Source of the DNA: Shewanella subflava
GTDB taxonomy: Bacteria > Pseudomonadota > Gammaproteobacteria > Enterobacterales > Shewanellaceae
Direction: 5' to 3'
NCBI RefSeq assembly: GCF_025971955.1
Contig: NZ_JAPDMX010000031.1
Span: forward strand, 1 to 64,000
Length of the DNA stretch: 64,000 nucleotides
Shown: positions 1-9,960 of the stretch, piece by piece
Layout of the letters: the number at the start of each line of letters is the position of its first letter
How positions within the stretch are numbered: position 1 is the first letter of the stretch
The notes under the pieces: model-generated
Told to the model about the DNA's origin: nothing
What the model saw: only the letters and a program-made list of their open reading frames with translations
The model's database searches: none
Program-made: the position numbers and the translations under genes

Positions 1-76
1 CATAGTACCTCCGGTGAAAAAGGTACTATATTAAAGCGTGAGTATTATTGGTATGTGGGGTTTATTGACCGCTTAC
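1..76. mobile_element. Probable end of an IS66-type insertion sequence (extends off the left edge)
   Basis: Read on the minus strand, the chitin-active oxygenase gene is intact until a sudden switch to GTAAGCGGTCAATAAACC (RC of 59-76). IS66-family elements are known to have imperfect terminal inverted repeats that begin 5'-GTAA, and an element end at this point explains why the gene loses homology and stops within five codons. The element would lie to the left. A 9-bp perfect hairpin (2-10 with 21-29, 10-nt loop) sits inside it. The rest of the element is outside the window, so neither its other end nor the expected 8-bp target duplication can be checked. Family assignment rests on the terminal bases only. 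Confidence 0.4.
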
Positions 77-295
77 ATTACGCTGTACAAATGGATATGT
101 GCCAGAAATGTCTTTTGCTTGCGCACACGCCGCATTAGGTGGTGTGCCAGACCACAGTCCACCTTGCTCATAACAGATTGATTGTCGCGCCTCAGGAAAT
201 TCGGTCCAACCATGCGCATGAGCTTGTTGTTCAGGGAGGGTAACCTGCATTGCGGTTAACGCAAATGTAGCACCCAGTAATGTTGTACTTTTCAT
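62..295 (-). pseudogene. Truncated lytic polysaccharide monooxygenase (AA10, GbpA-like N-terminus)
   Basis: The product would be a secreted copper enzyme that oxidatively cleaves chitin-like polymers. The chosen ATG at 295 is preceded by AAAGGA with a 7-nt spacer and begins a signal peptide (MKSTTLLGATFALTAMQV) ending in AHA. The mature protein then starts with His in HGWTEFPEARQSIC, the N-terminal histidine-brace position expected of AA10 enzymes. Similarity continues through SGTYPFVQRN, where family members go on for at least another hundred residues. Here the frame turns into VSGQ and a stop. The turn coincides with a GTAAGCG sequence resembling an IS66-type terminus. The remaining 77 codons cannot make the fold, so this is a broken gene. 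An in-frame start further upstream (340) has no ribosome binding site. Confidence 0.75.
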
Positions 296-340
296 TAAAA
301 AGTCCTTTATTATTTTTGAGAAAAACTGTGATTTTTTCAA

Positions 341-717
341 TTTCTCACATGAGGTAAATCACAGCCCGACATTATAAAACGACTTCAAATGAATTTAATT
401 TAAGTTTATGAATAATTTACTATTTAATGCATCATATGCTTACTTTATATGCATAGTTTTTTTATTTAGTATCCCGCAACGATACACCTGTTATCAGTTT
501 ACCTGACAACGATGTTAACCATGTTCTAAATCTTGAGGGTTTGTTAAAAATAATATTATGAACATGATTAAAGAAACCATTGCAGTCAGTAGGCATCAAA
601 CATGAGCGCGTAAAATGCAGCGCTATCTATTAACCCACTTACTGGAAATTGAGTGCTTAAGGACAAGTAGATAAGTTTGGCACATGCCTATACTAGCGAA
701 ATAGACTGGCTGAACAA
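341..717. other. AT-rich intergenic region
   Basis: This 377-bp stretch holds the ribosome binding site and presumably the promoter of the truncated oxygenase gene at its left end, and the 3' flank of the MBOAT-like gene at its right end. It contains short ATATGC/GCATAT-type symmetrical sequences around 430-455. I see no convincing ORF, RNA gene or terminator. Confidence 0.5.
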
Positions 718-1164
718 TTAACTGTGTAAGGCTATCTGACGAGCTAAAACGAAACATATTGCTATGAGTGATAGGTTTATAAATGCTCTAACCAGCCAAT
801 GATAATCGCTATATGAAATACCAAAATGCTTAGTCGCTAAAACAATTAAACTCATCAAAGAAAACCACGGTGTAAACAAAAACGTTAGCTTCCACTTTAC
901 CAACGTTATCGCTAAATCATGTAATGCACCACTCACAGCAAAAGTCATCATCACGGCTACCCATATGGGAAATAGGTGACTTAATGGCTTCATTACCTTG
1001 CGTGAAAGATAGTAACCCCAGATTGGATTCCAATAGTGCCAAAATAAATAAAATGAACTAGCACCTAACGAACGCTTGAGCATATTTGACATTGATCCCG
1101 ATGCCCCAAGAGCGACACCATTACGATTTTTTACATACTCTGATAATGTAATCGTTCTAGGCAT
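718..1164 (-). CDS. Small MBOAT-like membrane protein
   Basis: A 148-residue hydrophobic protein with about four membrane segments. The stretch FWHYWNPIWGYYL followed some 35 residues later by VSGALHDLAI resembles the core of membrane-bound O-acyltransferases, whose invariant His lies in an SG..H motif. Typical MBOAT enzymes exceed 350 residues, so this is either a distinct small family member or the surviving core of one. The ATG at 1164 follows AAGG at a 5-nt spacer. It stands alone: the next gene (AEC permease) is on the same strand 436 bp upstream. Acyl donor and substrate cannot be inferred. Confidence 0.5.
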   Translation of the reverse strand: MPRTITLSEYVKNRNGVALGASGSMSNMLKRSLGASSFYLFWHYWNPIWGYYLSRKVMKPLSHLFPIWVAVMMTFAVSGALHDLAITLVKWKLTFLFTPWFSLMSLIVLATKHFGISYSDYHWLVRAFINLSLIAICFVLARQIALHS

Positions 1165-1600
1165 GCTGACCTTATACTCTTCAAGATTAATGTTAGACTC
1201 GGGATAAAGTCTGACATTTTAAAAATCGGTTAAACCTTATGCTATATTTACTATGTGATTGATTGCTCGCCAAGCCTCATAGCCGCTAACGCCTATTGCC
1301 AATGCCCAAAGAAATAATTCACTTAAAATGAAATGATCAGCTAGCTGAAACAAGCTATTGGCCAATCATCAAACAATTGACCGAATACAACACTCAATTG
1401 AATTAGCTTAACCTCAACTCGGGTTAACAGATGGGCTCAATAAGCACAATTCAACAGATTGAGCTTATTTTTTCGCAAACTTGTCATTTGTTTTGAAAAC
1501 AAGGCGCATCAACACGTCAATAGCTTACCTATTACACGTTAATAAAGCAGTTAGCAAGACAAAGGTCTGTTTGCTAGACGTTTATGACACCGTGCTCATG
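1165..1600. other. Intergenic region with one terminator-like hairpin
   Basis: These 436 bp separate the AEC permease from the MBOAT-like gene. Apart from the hairpin at 1439-1473 and a short TTAACC/GGTTAA inverted repeat near 1409-1427 I see no gene. The right end presumably holds the 3' untranslated region of the permease. Confidence 0.5.
1439..1473 (+). terminator. Terminator-like hairpin on the plus strand
   Basis: AATAAGC (1439-1445) pairs with GCTTATT (1463-1469) across a 17-nt loop and is followed by a short T run. No plus-strand gene precedes it, so its role is unclear. Confidence 0.25.
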
Positions 1601-2527
1601 TTAGGTTAATAACGCTAACCAAAAACTGAAACTCAATACCGATAACAACGTCGATAACACCACTGTCGTACCAAGCGTTGTCTCATGCTGTTTAAGTTCT
1701 GTTGCAATTAAATAAGCATTCACCCCAAGGGGGGAGGCACTCAGTAATACCAGCATTGTTAGAGTTTGTGAGGGAAGTACCAATAGCCATTGACCTGTAA
1801 TAAACACCAATGCTGGCAACAGTATTATTTTCAAAAAACTGGCGCATAATGCGAATGGCCAATCTTGGCTGATTTGATAAAAACTTAAATTTGCGCCCAA
1901 AACAAATAACGCACTGGCAAGTGCGGGTTTAGCAAGTAACATTAATCCCGCTTCTAAGGCAGAAAATAAACTCAGTCCGACTGCATTTGCAATCATACCC
2001 AGGGTGATACTTAGCACCACAGGATTCAGCAGCATATTGCGTGTAAAACTGCCCCATGAAAAACCCTGCCCCCCTACTCGCGCGGCCAAAATAAACGTGA
2101 TAGCAAATAATAAGGCACTGTGAAATGTAATGATCATAAACACTTGACCTATCATTTCCTCACCAATAGCTGCCACAATGATAGGCAAGCCAACCAATAC
2201 AGTATTTGAATAACTTGAACCTAGGGCAAATACCGCACTGGCATCTCGGCTTTTAAGTTCTAGTTTGGCAAACTGACGATTAAAACGATACCCCAGTGTA
2301 TATACCGCTAACACGGGTAGATAAAACACCAGTAATGATGATACATCAAAGCTTTGAGATAGCGGCGCGGCTAACATATTGATAAACAAAAATGCAGGAA
2401 TACTGACATAAAAAGTGAATTTACTGATGCCGCTTATCTGCTCTTTATTAAAAAAGGCCAGTCGTGTGAGTAAATAGCCCAACGACACCATAAAAATGAG
2501 CGGGAAAATTATACTAAAAATGGCCAT
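1601..2527 (-). CDS. AEC-family (auxin efflux carrier type) permease
   Basis: A 308-residue integral membrane protein with about ten hydrophobic segments arranged in two halves, as in the auxin efflux carrier (AEC) family. The N-terminal segment IFSIIFPLIFMVSLGYLLTR and the C-terminal LVLLSASPLGVNAYLIA, with its helix-breaking Pro/Gly/Asn, are typical. Family members export or import small carboxylates such as malate or malonate; the substrate here is unknown. I prefer the ATG at 2527, which has GAG at a 5-nt spacer, over the GTG two codons upstream. The gene appears monocistronic, followed by a long intergenic region and preceded by a dispersed repeat. Confidence 0.8.
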   Translation of the reverse strand: MAIFSIIFPLIFMVSLGYLLTRLAFFNKEQISGISKFTFYVSIPAFLFINMLAAPLSQSFDVSSLLVFYLPVLAVYTLGYRFNRQFAKLELKSRDASAVFALGSSYSNTVLVGLPIIVAAIGEEMIGQVFMIITFHSALLFAITFILAARVGGQGFSWGSFTRNMLLNPVVLSITLGMIANAVGLSLFSALEAGLMLLAKPALASALFVLGANLSFYQISQDWPFALCASFLKIILLPALVFITGQWLLVLPSQTLTMLVLLSASPLGVNAYLIATELKQHETTLGTTVVLSTLLSVLSFSFWLALLT

Positions 2528-2575
2528 AATCACTCAACAATCAAACTAAATATCAATATCTTGCCAGTAAATAAT

Positions 2576-2814
2576 CCACCTTATGAAGAAACTGGCTTTG
2601 ATATCACGCCCTAAAAGGGCGCTTTCCTACCGTGCGTGACAAGACGCCGTAAATATATCCCTATTGGCTCTACTAAATCATCCCTGATTTAGAAGCTTGT
2701 ACCGCACCATTAGCAAAGCTCACCTATCACTTATGTTAATCAGCTATTGAACGTACTTCAGGCAGAGCCTAATTGATGATAACCACCTACTGAAGTAGGT
2801 GGATCAGGGCTGAA
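2576..2814. repeat. Dispersed ~240-bp intergenic repeat, copy A
   Basis: This stretch is repeated with high similarity at 27939-28180. The shared core runs through CTTTGATATCAC, CTTTCCTACCGTGCGT, ACAAGACGCCGTAAATAT, CTACTAAATCATCCCTGATT, AAGCTTGTACCGCACCATT and TAATCAGCTATTGAAC. Each end carries a small hairpin of the form CCACCTWC-TGAA-GWAGGTGG; the right-hand one is perfect here (2783-2802). No ORF spans it. The structure is that of a non-coding, miniature-element-like or REP-like repeat. In this copy it sits between sucD and the AEC gene. Confidence 0.8.
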
Positions 2815-2843
2815 AATAAAAAAGGCGCCTAAGCGCCTTTTCA
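2815..2843 (-). terminator. Intrinsic terminator after sucD
   Basis: On the minus strand AAAGGCGC pairs with GCGCCTTT across a 4-nt loop (2821-2840) and is followed by a run of T. It lies just past the sucD stop codon and ends the sdh-suc transcript. Confidence 0.85.
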
Positions 2844-2857
2844 TCAGGAGGGTAAAA

Positions 2858-3730
2858 TTACCAACCAGTACGAGTACGTAATGCTTTACCGATGTCAGCT
2901 AAAGAGCGAACAGTCGTTACGCCTGCAGCTTCTAAAGCAGCAAATTTATCAGCAGCAGTACCTTTACCGCCAGCGATAATTGCGCCAGCATGGCCCATAC
3001 GCTTACCTTCTGGTGCAGTCACACCAGCAATATAAGATACAACAGGCTTAGTCACGTGTGCTTTGATATATTCAGCCGCTTCTTCTTCAGCATTACCACC
3101 AATTTCACCGATCATAACAATCGCTTCAGTTTGTGGATCGTTTTGGAACATTTCCAATACGTCGATGAAGTTAGTACCAGGAATTGGGTCACCACCAATA
3201 CCGACACAAGTAGATTGGCCGAAACCTTCGTCAGTGGTTTGCTTAACCGCTTCGTACGTTAATGTACCGCTGCGAGAAACAATACCGACTTTACCAGGCT
3301 TGTGGATGTGACCTGGCATGATACCAATCTTACATTCACCAGGAGTGATCACACCTGGACAGTTAGGACCGATCATACGTGTGCCAGTTTCTTCTAGCTT
3401 CACTTTCACTTGAAGCATATCAAGTGTTGGGATGCCTTCAGTGATACAAACGATTAGCTCTAGGCCAGCATCGATTGCTTCAAGAATGGCATCTTTACAA
3501 AATGGTGCTGGAACGTAGATAACAGTTGCCGTTGCACCTGTTGCTGCTACCGCATCTTTAACAGTGTTAAATACTGGTAGACCTAGGTGAGTTTGACCAC
3601 CTTTACCAGGAGAAACACCACCAACCATTTGCGTGCCATAAGCAATCGCCTGCTCAGAGTGGAAAGTACCCTGACCGCCAGTGAAACCTTGACAGATTAC
3701 CTTGGTATCTTTGTTAATTAAAACAGACAT
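2858..3730 (-). CDS. sucD: Succinyl-CoA synthetase, alpha subunit
   Basis: This subunit of the cytoplasmic succinyl-CoA synthetase binds CoA and carries the phospho-histidine used to make ATP from succinyl-CoA in the TCA cycle. The 290-residue length equals the family norm. The N-terminal CoA-binding Rossmann segment [18 protein letters not shown] and the catalytic [14 protein letters not shown] with His247 are present. The ATG at 3730 overlaps the sucC stop by one base (TAATG), indicating translational coupling to the beta subunit. It is the last gene of the minus-strand sdh-suc block and is followed by a strong terminator. Confidence 0.97.
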   Translation of the reverse strand: MSVLINKDTKVICQGFTGGQGTFHSEQAIAYGTQMVGGVSPGKGGQTHLGLPVFNTVKDAVAATGATATVIYVPAPFCKDAILEAIDAGLELIVCITEGIPTLDMLQVKVKLEETGTRMIGPNCPGVITPGECKIGIMPGHIHKPGKVGIVSRSGTLTYEAVKQTTDEGFGQSTCVGIGGDPIPGTNFIDVLEMFQNDPQTEAIVMIGEIGGNAEEEAAEYIKAHVTKPVVSYIAGVTAPEGKRMGHAGAIIAGGKGTAADKFAALEAAGVTTVRSLADIGKALRTRTGW

Positions 3731-4896
3731 TATTTGCCCTCCGCAGCTTTAACAACTTGCTCAGCCGCGTCAGTTAGACTTGTTGCCGCGATGATATCAA
3801 GACCAGACTTAGCCAATACTTCACGACCTAATTCGGCGTTAGTACCTTCAAGACGCACAACCACTGGCACTTTAACGCCAACTTCTTTCACAGCACCGAT
3901 AATACCTTCAGCGATCATATCGCAACGTACGATACCACCAAAGATGTTAACCAATACGGCTTTAACATTGCTGTCAGAAAGAATGATCTTAAATGCTTCA
4001 GCAACACGTTCTTTCGTTGCTCCGCCGCCAACGTCTAAGAAGTTAGCTGGCTTGCCACCGTGTAGGTTTACGATGTCCATAGTACCCATTGCTAGGCCAG
4101 CACCGTTAACCATACAACCTACGTTGCCATCTAATGCTACATAGTTTAATTCAAACTTAGCTGCGTGCGCTTCACGAGCGTCATCTTGAGATGGATCGTG
4201 CATCGCTTTGATTTTTGGTTGACGGAATAATGCGTTGCCATCAATACCAATCTTGCCATCTAAACAGTGAAGGTTGCCTTCAGTGGTGATAACAAGTGGG
4301 TTGATTTCTAATAACGCAAAATCATGGTCATTGAACATGTTAGCTAGACCCATAAAGATCTTAGTGAACTGCTTCATTTGCGTTGGGTTTAAACCTAACT
4401 TGAAGCCAAGATCACGTGCTTGGTATGCTTGAGGACCGGTTAACGGGTCGATGATCGCTGTGTGAATAAGCTCTGGAGATTCTTCAGCCACTTTTTCAAT
4501 TTCAACGCCACCTTCAGTCGATGCCATAAAGACAACGCGACGAGTGCTACGGTCAACAACTGCACCTAAGTACAATTCATTGGCGATATCAGTACAGCTT
4601 TCAACTAGGATTTTAGCAACTGGCTGACCTTTAGCATCAGTCTGATATGTCACTAAGTTTTTACCTAACCAGTTTTCAGCAAATGCTCTGATTTCGTCTT
4701 TATTGCCGGTAACTTTAACGCCACCTGCTTTACCACGGCCGCCTGCGTGTACTTGACACTTAACAACCCACATATTTCCGCCAATGTGGCCAGCCGCTTC
4801 AACTGCTTCTTGAGCAGTATCACATGCAAAGCCTTCAGAGACTGGTAAACCATATTCGGCAAATAAAGATTTTGCCTGATACTCATGCAAATTCAT
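3730..4896 (-). CDS. sucC: Succinyl-CoA synthetase, beta subunit
   Basis: The beta subunit provides the ATP-grasp nucleotide site and the succinate site of succinyl-CoA synthetase. At 388 residues it is full length. It begins [18 protein letters not shown] as its relatives do. The ATP-grasp region with [17 protein letters not shown] is near the N-terminus, the ligase segment LEINPLV is central, and the flavodoxin-like C-terminal domain contains [10 protein letters not shown]. It partners with SucD, whose start codon overlaps its stop. The 78-bp gap to sucB contains a short hairpin. Confidence 0.97.
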   Translation of the reverse strand: MNLHEYQAKSLFAEYGLPVSEGFACDTAQEAVEAAGHIGGNMWVVKCQVHAGGRGKAGGVKVTGNKDEIRAFAENWLGKNLVTYQTDAKGQPVAKILVESCTDIANELYLGAVVDRSTRRVVFMASTEGGVEIEKVAEESPELIHTAIIDPLTGPQAYQARDLGFKLGLNPTQMKQFTKIFMGLANMFNDHDFALLEINPLVITTEGNLHCLDGKIGIDGNALFRQPKIKAMHDPSQDDAREAHAAKFELNYVALDGNVGCMVNGAGLAMGTMDIVNLHGGKPANFLDVGGGATKERVAEAFKIILSDSNVKAVLVNIFGGIVRCDMIAEGIIGAVKEVGVKVPVVVRLEGTNAELGREVLAKSGLDIIAATSLTDAAEQVVKAAEGK

Positions 4897-4930
4897 GATG
4901 ATCTATCCATATACTTCTAATCAAATCCTA

Positions 4931-4949
4931 CTGGCTCAATGTGAGCCAG
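4931..4949. other. Hairpin in the sucB-sucC gap
   Basis: CTGGCTCA (4931-4938) and TGAGCCAG (4942-4949) form a perfect 8-bp stem with a 3-nt loop. There is no T run, so it is more likely an mRNA stability or processing element than a terminator. Confidence 0.5.
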
Positions 4950-4974
4950 CGACGAGGGTGTGTCTAGTTGACTC

Positions 4975-6162
4975 TTATAGGTCAAGCAATAGACGAGTTG
5001 GATCTTCTAAGAAGTCTTTAATAGCGACTAAGAAGCCAACTGACTCACGGCCATCAACAATACGATGGTCATAAGAGAGTGCTAGGTACATCATAGGCAG
5101 GATTTCAACCTGACCATTGACTGCCATTGGGCGATCTTTAATAGCATGCATGCCTAAGATTGCGCTTTGTGGCAGGTTCAAAATTGGCGTTGACATAAGC
5201 GAACCGAAAACACCACCGTTAGTTACGGTGAAGTTGCCACCTGTCATGTCTGCAACAGATAATTTTCCGTCACGGCCTTTGATGGCTAATTCACGCACGG
5301 CTTTTTCAATTTCAGCAAGATTCATGGTATCAGTATCACGTAATACTGGTGTTACCAGACCACGTGGAGTAGATACAGCAATGCTGATATCAAAATAGTT
5401 GTGGTAAACAATATCGTCACCATCAATTGAAGCGTTAACTTCAGGGAAACGCTTAAGCGCTTCAGTGACCGCTTTGATGTAGAAAGACATAAAGCCTAAA
5501 CGAATACCGTGGCGCTTTTCAAAGATATCTTGATATTGCTTACGGATATCCATGATTGGCTTCATGTTAACTTCGTTAAACGTGGTTAACATTGCAGTCG
5601 AGTTTTTCGCTTCTAATAAACGTGTAGCGATAGTTTTACGTAAACGGGTCATAGGTACGCGTTTTTCACTGCGGCCTTCTAAAGGCGCAACAGGTGCTGC
5701 AGCAGGTTTAGCTGCTGGTGCTGATTTAGCAAATGCTTCAACGTCTTCTTTAGTGATACGTCCACCCACACCTGTGCCTTTAATTTTTTCAGCATCAAGA
5801 TTATGCTCAGCGATTAAACGACGTACAGATGGGCTTAGTGCATCATTTGACTCGTCTGAAGCCGGTGCAGCATCTGCAGCAGGAGCTTGCGCATCCGCTT
5901 TAGTCACTTCTTGACCAGCAACAACACCTGCGATGAACTTAGCAATCACTTGCTCACCTAAAACGGTGTCGCCTTCTTGGAACAATAACTCAGAAATTGA
6001 ACCATCTTCAGGCGCAACCACTTCTAGAACAACTTTATCGGTCTCAATATCAACTAAGTTTTGATCACGAGATACCTGTTCGCCAGGTTGAACGTGCCAA
6101 GTTGCAATAGTTGCATCAGCAACTGATTCTGGTAATACCGGTACCTTAATTTCGATACTCAT
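4975..6162 (-). CDS. sucB: 2-oxoglutarate dehydrogenase E2 (dihydrolipoyl succinyltransferase)
   Basis: This is the core of the 2-oxoglutarate dehydrogenase complex. It transfers the succinyl group from SucA to CoA via a swinging lipoyl arm. The 395-residue protein has the lipoyl domain (residues 1-78, lipoylated Lys43 in ETDKVV), an Ala/Pro-rich linker, the peripheral subunit-binding domain (about 108-145, [11 protein letters not shown] ... GRITKEDV), a second Ala/Pro linker and the acyltransferase domain ending in [11 protein letters not shown] with its catalytic His and Asp. It is 28 bp downstream of sucA. The E3 subunit (lpd) is not in this window. Confidence 0.97.
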   Translation of the reverse strand: MSIEIKVPVLPESVADATIATWHVQPGEQVSRDQNLVDIETDKVVLEVVAPEDGSISELLFQEGDTVLGEQVIAKFIAGVVAGQEVTKADAQAPAADAAPASDESNDALSPSVRRLIAEHNLDAEKIKGTGVGGRITKEDVEAFAKSAPAAKPAAAPVAPLEGRSEKRVPMTRLRKTIATRLLEAKNSTAMLTTFNEVNMKPIMDIRKQYQDIFEKRHGIRLGFMSFYIKAVTEALKRFPEVNASIDGDDIVYHNYFDISIAVSTPRGLVTPVLRDTDTMNLAEIEKAVRELAIKGRDGKLSVADMTGGNFTVTNGGVFGSLMSTPILNLPQSAILGMHAIKDRPMAVNGQVEILPMMYLALSYDHRIVDGRESVGFLVAIKDFLEDPTRLLLDL

Positions 6163-6190
6163 GGAAAGCTTCCCTTTATATAAATTATCT

Positions 6191-9013
6191 TTACGACAGT
6201 TTTAATGCGCTATTCAATAATGATTCTTGCTGTTGTACATGCAACCCTGGATAACCACAAGCCGGTGCAGCTGACGCTTCACGACCCGCATAAGTTAATT
6301 GAGCGCCTGCTGGAATATTAGCCCAGAAGTGATGCTGACTACAGTACCATGCACCTTGGTTTTGAGGCTCTTCCTGACACCAAACAAAATCAGTAACATG
6401 TTGATATGTTTCTAATGCTGCACGCATTTCCACATCAGGGAACGGATACAACTGCTCAACACGAATGATTGCAATATTAGTGATGTTTTCTTTGCGACGT
6501 CTTTCGAGTAACTCGAAGTACACTTTACCGCTACAGAACACCACGCGATCAACTTTGCTTGCCTCTAAGGTATCGATCTCACCAATGATATTTTGGAAAG
6601 TCCCTTCGGCAAGCTCTTGCATGCTAGATACGGCTAATGGGTGACGTAACAATGATTTTGGTGACATCACAACCAATGGACGACGCATTGGACGCACCAC
6701 TTGACGACGCAGCATATGATAAACCTGTGCAGGTGTTGATGGAACACACACTTGCATGTTGTGGTTTGCACATAACTGTAAGAAACGCTCTAAACGGGCA
6801 CTTGAATGCTCTGGACCTTGACCCTCATAGCCATGGGGTAACAACATAGTTAGGCCACATAAACGGCCCCACTTTTGCTCACCAGACGATAAGAATTGGT
6901 CAATCACCACTTGGGCACAGTTTACGAAGTCACCAAATTGGGCTTCCCAAATGGTTAATCCGCCTGGCTCTGCCGTAGCATAGCCGTACTCGAATGCTAA
7001 TACTGAGGCTTCTGATAAAACTGAGTCAGTGATATCTATCGGTGCTTGTTCATCAGCAATATTGCGTAACGGCATGTAGGTAGATGCATCTTTTTGGTTA
7101 TGCAATACCGCATGACGGTGGAAGAAAGTACCACGGCCAGAATCTTGACCTGTAATTCGCACGCGCTTTTTGTCTTCAAGAATTGAAGCATAGGCTAAGG
7201 TTTCTGCAAAACCCCAGTCAAGTAACTTCTCGCCTTTAGCCATTAACACGCGATCACCGTAAATCTTTTCAACACGTGATTGTAATTTATGATTTTCAGG
7301 AATATCCACTAACTTATTGGCTAAGTTTTGTAGACGCTCCATTGACATTGCTGCGGCGTATTCTTCATCCCATTCGCGATTCAAATACGGTGTCCAGTCA
7401 ACAGTATGTAGCGTCATTGGGCGCCACTCTTTAACTACACAATCACCCGCATCCAACGCATCACGGTAATGGTTAATTAAACCTGTTACTTCATCTGCAG
7501 GAATGCTGTTTTCAGCAATCAGCTTGTCAGCGTAGATTTTACGTGGTGTTGGGTGTTTTTTGATTTTGGCATACATAAGCGGCTGTGTTGCACTAGGCTC
7601 ATCCGCTTCGTTATGGCCATGACGGCGATAACACACTAAATCAATCACTACATCACGTTTAAACTCGTTACGGTAATCAACCGCTAGTTGCGAAATAAAC
7701 GCAACCGCTTCTGGATCGTCTGAGTTGACATGGAAAATAGGCGCCTGCACCATTTTAGCAATGTCAGTACAGTATTCAGTTGAACGCACATCAGCATGGT
7801 TTGAAGTAGTAAAACCAACTTGGTTATTGACTACGATGCGGATGCTACCACCCACTTTGAAACCACGGGTTTGAGACATGTTAAATGTCTCTTGTACGAT
7901 ACCCTGACCTGTAATTGCCGAGTCACCATGAATAGTGATAGGCATAACTTGCAAGCCATCTTTACAGCCGCGACGATCTTGACGTGCGCGCACAGAACCA
8001 ATCACCACTGGGTTAACAATTTCTAAGTGAGATGGGTTAAAGGCTAACGCTAAGTGAACATTGCCACCTGGCGTTTCAAAATCCGATGAGAAACCTTGGT
8101 GATATTTAACGTCACCTGAACCGTGAGTGTCTGCGTGTTTGCCAGCAAACTCGTCAAATAACTCTCCTGGACGTTTACCTAGAATGTTAACTAATAGATT
8201 TAGTCGACCACGGTGAGCCATACCCACAACAATTTCTTTAGTGCCCGCTTCACCTGCGCGATAAATAATTTCACGCATCATTGGCACTAATGCATCACCA
8301 CCTTCTAGCGAAAAACGTTTAGCGCCTGGGAATTTAGCACCAAGATATTTTTCAATACCTTCTGCGGCATTCAGGCCTTCAAGAATACGTTTCTTGACTG
8401 CTGGACTGTAGTTAGCTTTACCTAAAGTTGGCTCAAGACGTTGTTGGATCCAGCGTTTCTCGTCTGTGTCGGTAATGTGCATATATTCTGCACCGATAGA
8501 GCCGCAGTAACTGCTCTTAAGGGCAGAAATAATATCCGCAAGTTTCATGGTTTCACCGCCTAAGGCGAATGACCCCGTATTAAACTCACGTTGCATGTCT
8601 TCTGCAGTTAACCCATGATAAGCCGGATCGAGTTCCTGAACTTCATCACGCTTCCACAATCCTAGTGGATCAAGTTTGGCATTTTGGTGGCCACGGAAAC
8701 GATGAGCATTAATTAACTGAAGGACTTTAACCTGTTTTGCATCTAACTCTGGGTCGCTTACGCGAGCAGCGCCTTTGGCACGACTTTCTAGAGCTAAACT
8801 ACGGAAATAGTCACGAACTTTAGAGTGGGCAGCCTCCGGTGCATCTTTTGCGACACCGTTAACGGGAGGGAGGTTATCAAAAACAAGCTGCCAATCAGCA
8901 GATACTGATTGCGGATCTTCTTGATAGGCTTCATACATCTCTTCTACATAGGTCGCGTTCGAACCACTTAAGTGAGACGACTCGAGCCAGGCTTTCATGA
9001 TGCCTTGGTGCAT
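6191..9013 (-). CDS. sucA: 2-oxoglutarate dehydrogenase E1 component
   Basis: This thiamine-diphosphate enzyme decarboxylates 2-oxoglutarate and succinylates the lipoyl group of SucB. From the ATG at 9013 it is 940 residues, close to the usual 930-940. That start has AAAGGAAT just upstream and gives the expected N-terminus [19 protein letters not shown]; an in-frame start 15 bp upstream would only add residues. The cofactor regions [24 protein letters not shown] and the transketolase-like C-terminal half with [15 protein letters not shown] are all visible. It lies between sdhB (224-bp gap with a hairpin) and sucB, as in other gammaproteobacterial sdh-suc clusters. Confidence 0.97.
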   Translation of the reverse strand: MHQGIMKAWLESSHLSGSNATYVEEMYEAYQEDPQSVSADWQLVFDNLPPVNGVAKDAPEAAHSKVRDYFRSLALESRAKGAARVSDPELDAKQVKVLQLINAHRFRGHQNAKLDPLGLWKRDEVQELDPAYHGLTAEDMQREFNTGSFALGGETMKLADIISALKSSYCGSIGAEYMHITDTDEKRWIQQRLEPTLGKANYSPAVKKRILEGLNAAEGIEKYLGAKFPGAKRFSLEGGDALVPMMREIIYRAGEAGTKEIVVGMAHRGRLNLLVNILGKRPGELFDEFAGKHADTHGSGDVKYHQGFSSDFETPGGNVHLALAFNPSHLEIVNPVVIGSVRARQDRRGCKDGLQVMPITIHGDSAITGQGIVQETFNMSQTRGFKVGGSIRIVVNNQVGFTTSNHADVRSTEYCTDIAKMVQAPIFHVNSDDPEAVAFISQLAVDYRNEFKRDVVIDLVCYRRHGHNEADEPSATQPLMYAKIKKHPTPRKIYADKLIAENSIPADEVTGLINHYRDALDAGDCVVKEWRPMTLHTVDWTPYLNREWDEEYAAAMSMERLQNLANKLVDIPENHKLQSRVEKIYGDRVLMAKGEKLLDWGFAETLAYASILEDKKRVRITGQDSGRGTFFHRHAVLHNQKDASTYMPLRNIADEQAPIDITDSVLSEASVLAFEYGYATAEPGGLTIWEAQFGDFVNCAQVVIDQFLSSGEQKWGRLCGLTMLLPHGYEGQGPEHSSARLERFLQLCANHNMQVCVPSTPAQVYHMLRRQVVRPMRRPLVVMSPKSLLRHPLAVSSMQELAEGTFQNIIGEIDTLEASKVDRVVFCSGKVYFELLERRRKENITNIAIIRVEQLYPFPDVEMRAALETYQHVTDFVWCQEEPQNQGAWYCSQHHFWANIPAGAQLTYAGREASAAPACGYPGLHVQQQESLLNSALKLS

Positions 9014-9160
9014 TGTTATTCCTTTCAAACTTGATACACGTGCTAGCCATAATGCATAACAATGAATGTCATCGCCATGCTTAACTTTCTATCTCTGCCA
9101 AAGACTTGTACTCAATAACGAATTTCACAAACTCATGACAAAGGTAATCCATAAACACAC

Positions 9161-9195
9161 AAAAGAGCCATCTCCTACTAAGCAGATGGCTCTCA
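9161..9195 (-). terminator. Hairpin between sdhB and sucA
   Basis: GAGCCATCT (9165-9173) pairs perfectly with AGATGGCTC (9184-9192); on the minus strand it is followed by TTTTGTG. It could be a partial terminator or processing site that sets sdhCDAB apart from sucABCD within a common transcript. Confidence 0.55.
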
Positions 9196-9237
9196 AAAAG
9201 AGCTAATTAACCAGGTTAAAAGGCTCTTCTATGTTCA

Positions 9238-9945
9238 TTAAACCGCTCGCTTCAGTAGCATTGACTTAATATGGCCAATGGCTTTAGTTGGGTTTAATCC
9301 TTTAGGACAAACATCAACACAGTTCATGATACCGTGACAACGGAACACACTGTAAGCATCGTCAAGCTCAGATAAACGCTCTTCTGTAGCGGTATCACGG
9401 CTGTCGATTAGGAAGCGATAAGCATGTAATAAACCACTTGGTCCGATAAATTTATCTGGGTTCCACCAGAAAGACGGACAAGCAGTCGAACAACATGCAC
9501 ACATGATACATTCATATAAACCATCTAAGTGCTCGCGCTCTTCAGGTGATTGTAAGTGTTCACGTGCTGGTGTTTTTTCATCATTGATCAAGAAAGGTTT
9601 GATTTTCTCATACTGTTTATAGAATTGAGTTAAATCAACCACAAGATCTCGTACTACTGGCATACCAGGTAACGGACGAATTTCAAGCTTTTTACCCTTG
9701 AAGGTAGAAACAGGCGTGATACACGCTAGTCCATTTTTACCGTTCATGTTGATACCGTCACTGCCACACACACCTTCACGGCATGAACGACGGAACGCTA
9801 ATGTTGGGTCTTGTTCTTTAAGCTTAATTAATGCATCTAACACCATCATATCAGTGCCATCTTGCACTTCAAGGGTGTAATCCTTCATGTATGGCTTAGT
9901 ATCTACATCAGGATTATAACGATACACTGCAAATGTTAATTTCAT
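9238..9945 (-). CDS. sdhB: Succinate dehydrogenase iron-sulfur subunit
   Basis: SdhB passes electrons from the flavin of SdhA to ubiquinone through three Fe-S clusters on the cytoplasmic face of the inner membrane. All ligand sets are visible in the 235 residues: the plant-type 2Fe-2S loop SCREGVCGSDG ... LAC, the 4Fe-4S motif CIMCACCSTACP and the 3Fe-4S/4Fe-4S motif CHGIMNCVDVCPKG. The gene is 15 bp downstream of sdhA in the sdhCDAB order. Confidence 0.97.
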   Translation of the reverse strand: MKLTFAVYRYNPDVDTKPYMKDYTLEVQDGTDMMVLDALIKLKEQDPTLAFRRSCREGVCGSDGINMNGKNGLACITPVSTFKGKKLEIRPLPGMPVVRDLVVDLTQFYKQYEKIKPFLINDEKTPAREHLQSPEEREHLDGLYECIMCACCSTACPSFWWNPDKFIGPSGLLHAYRFLIDSRDTATEERLSELDDAYSVFRCHGIMNCVDVCPKGLNPTKAIGHIKSMLLKRAV

Positions 9946-9960
9946 CTTTGCAACTCCTGC

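Noticed and set aside
3734..4144. Long plus-strand reading frame opposite sucC
   Set aside because: It is an antisense shadow of a strongly conserved gene, with low-complexity Ser/Thr/Pro composition. The same holds for frames opposite sucB and ppsA.
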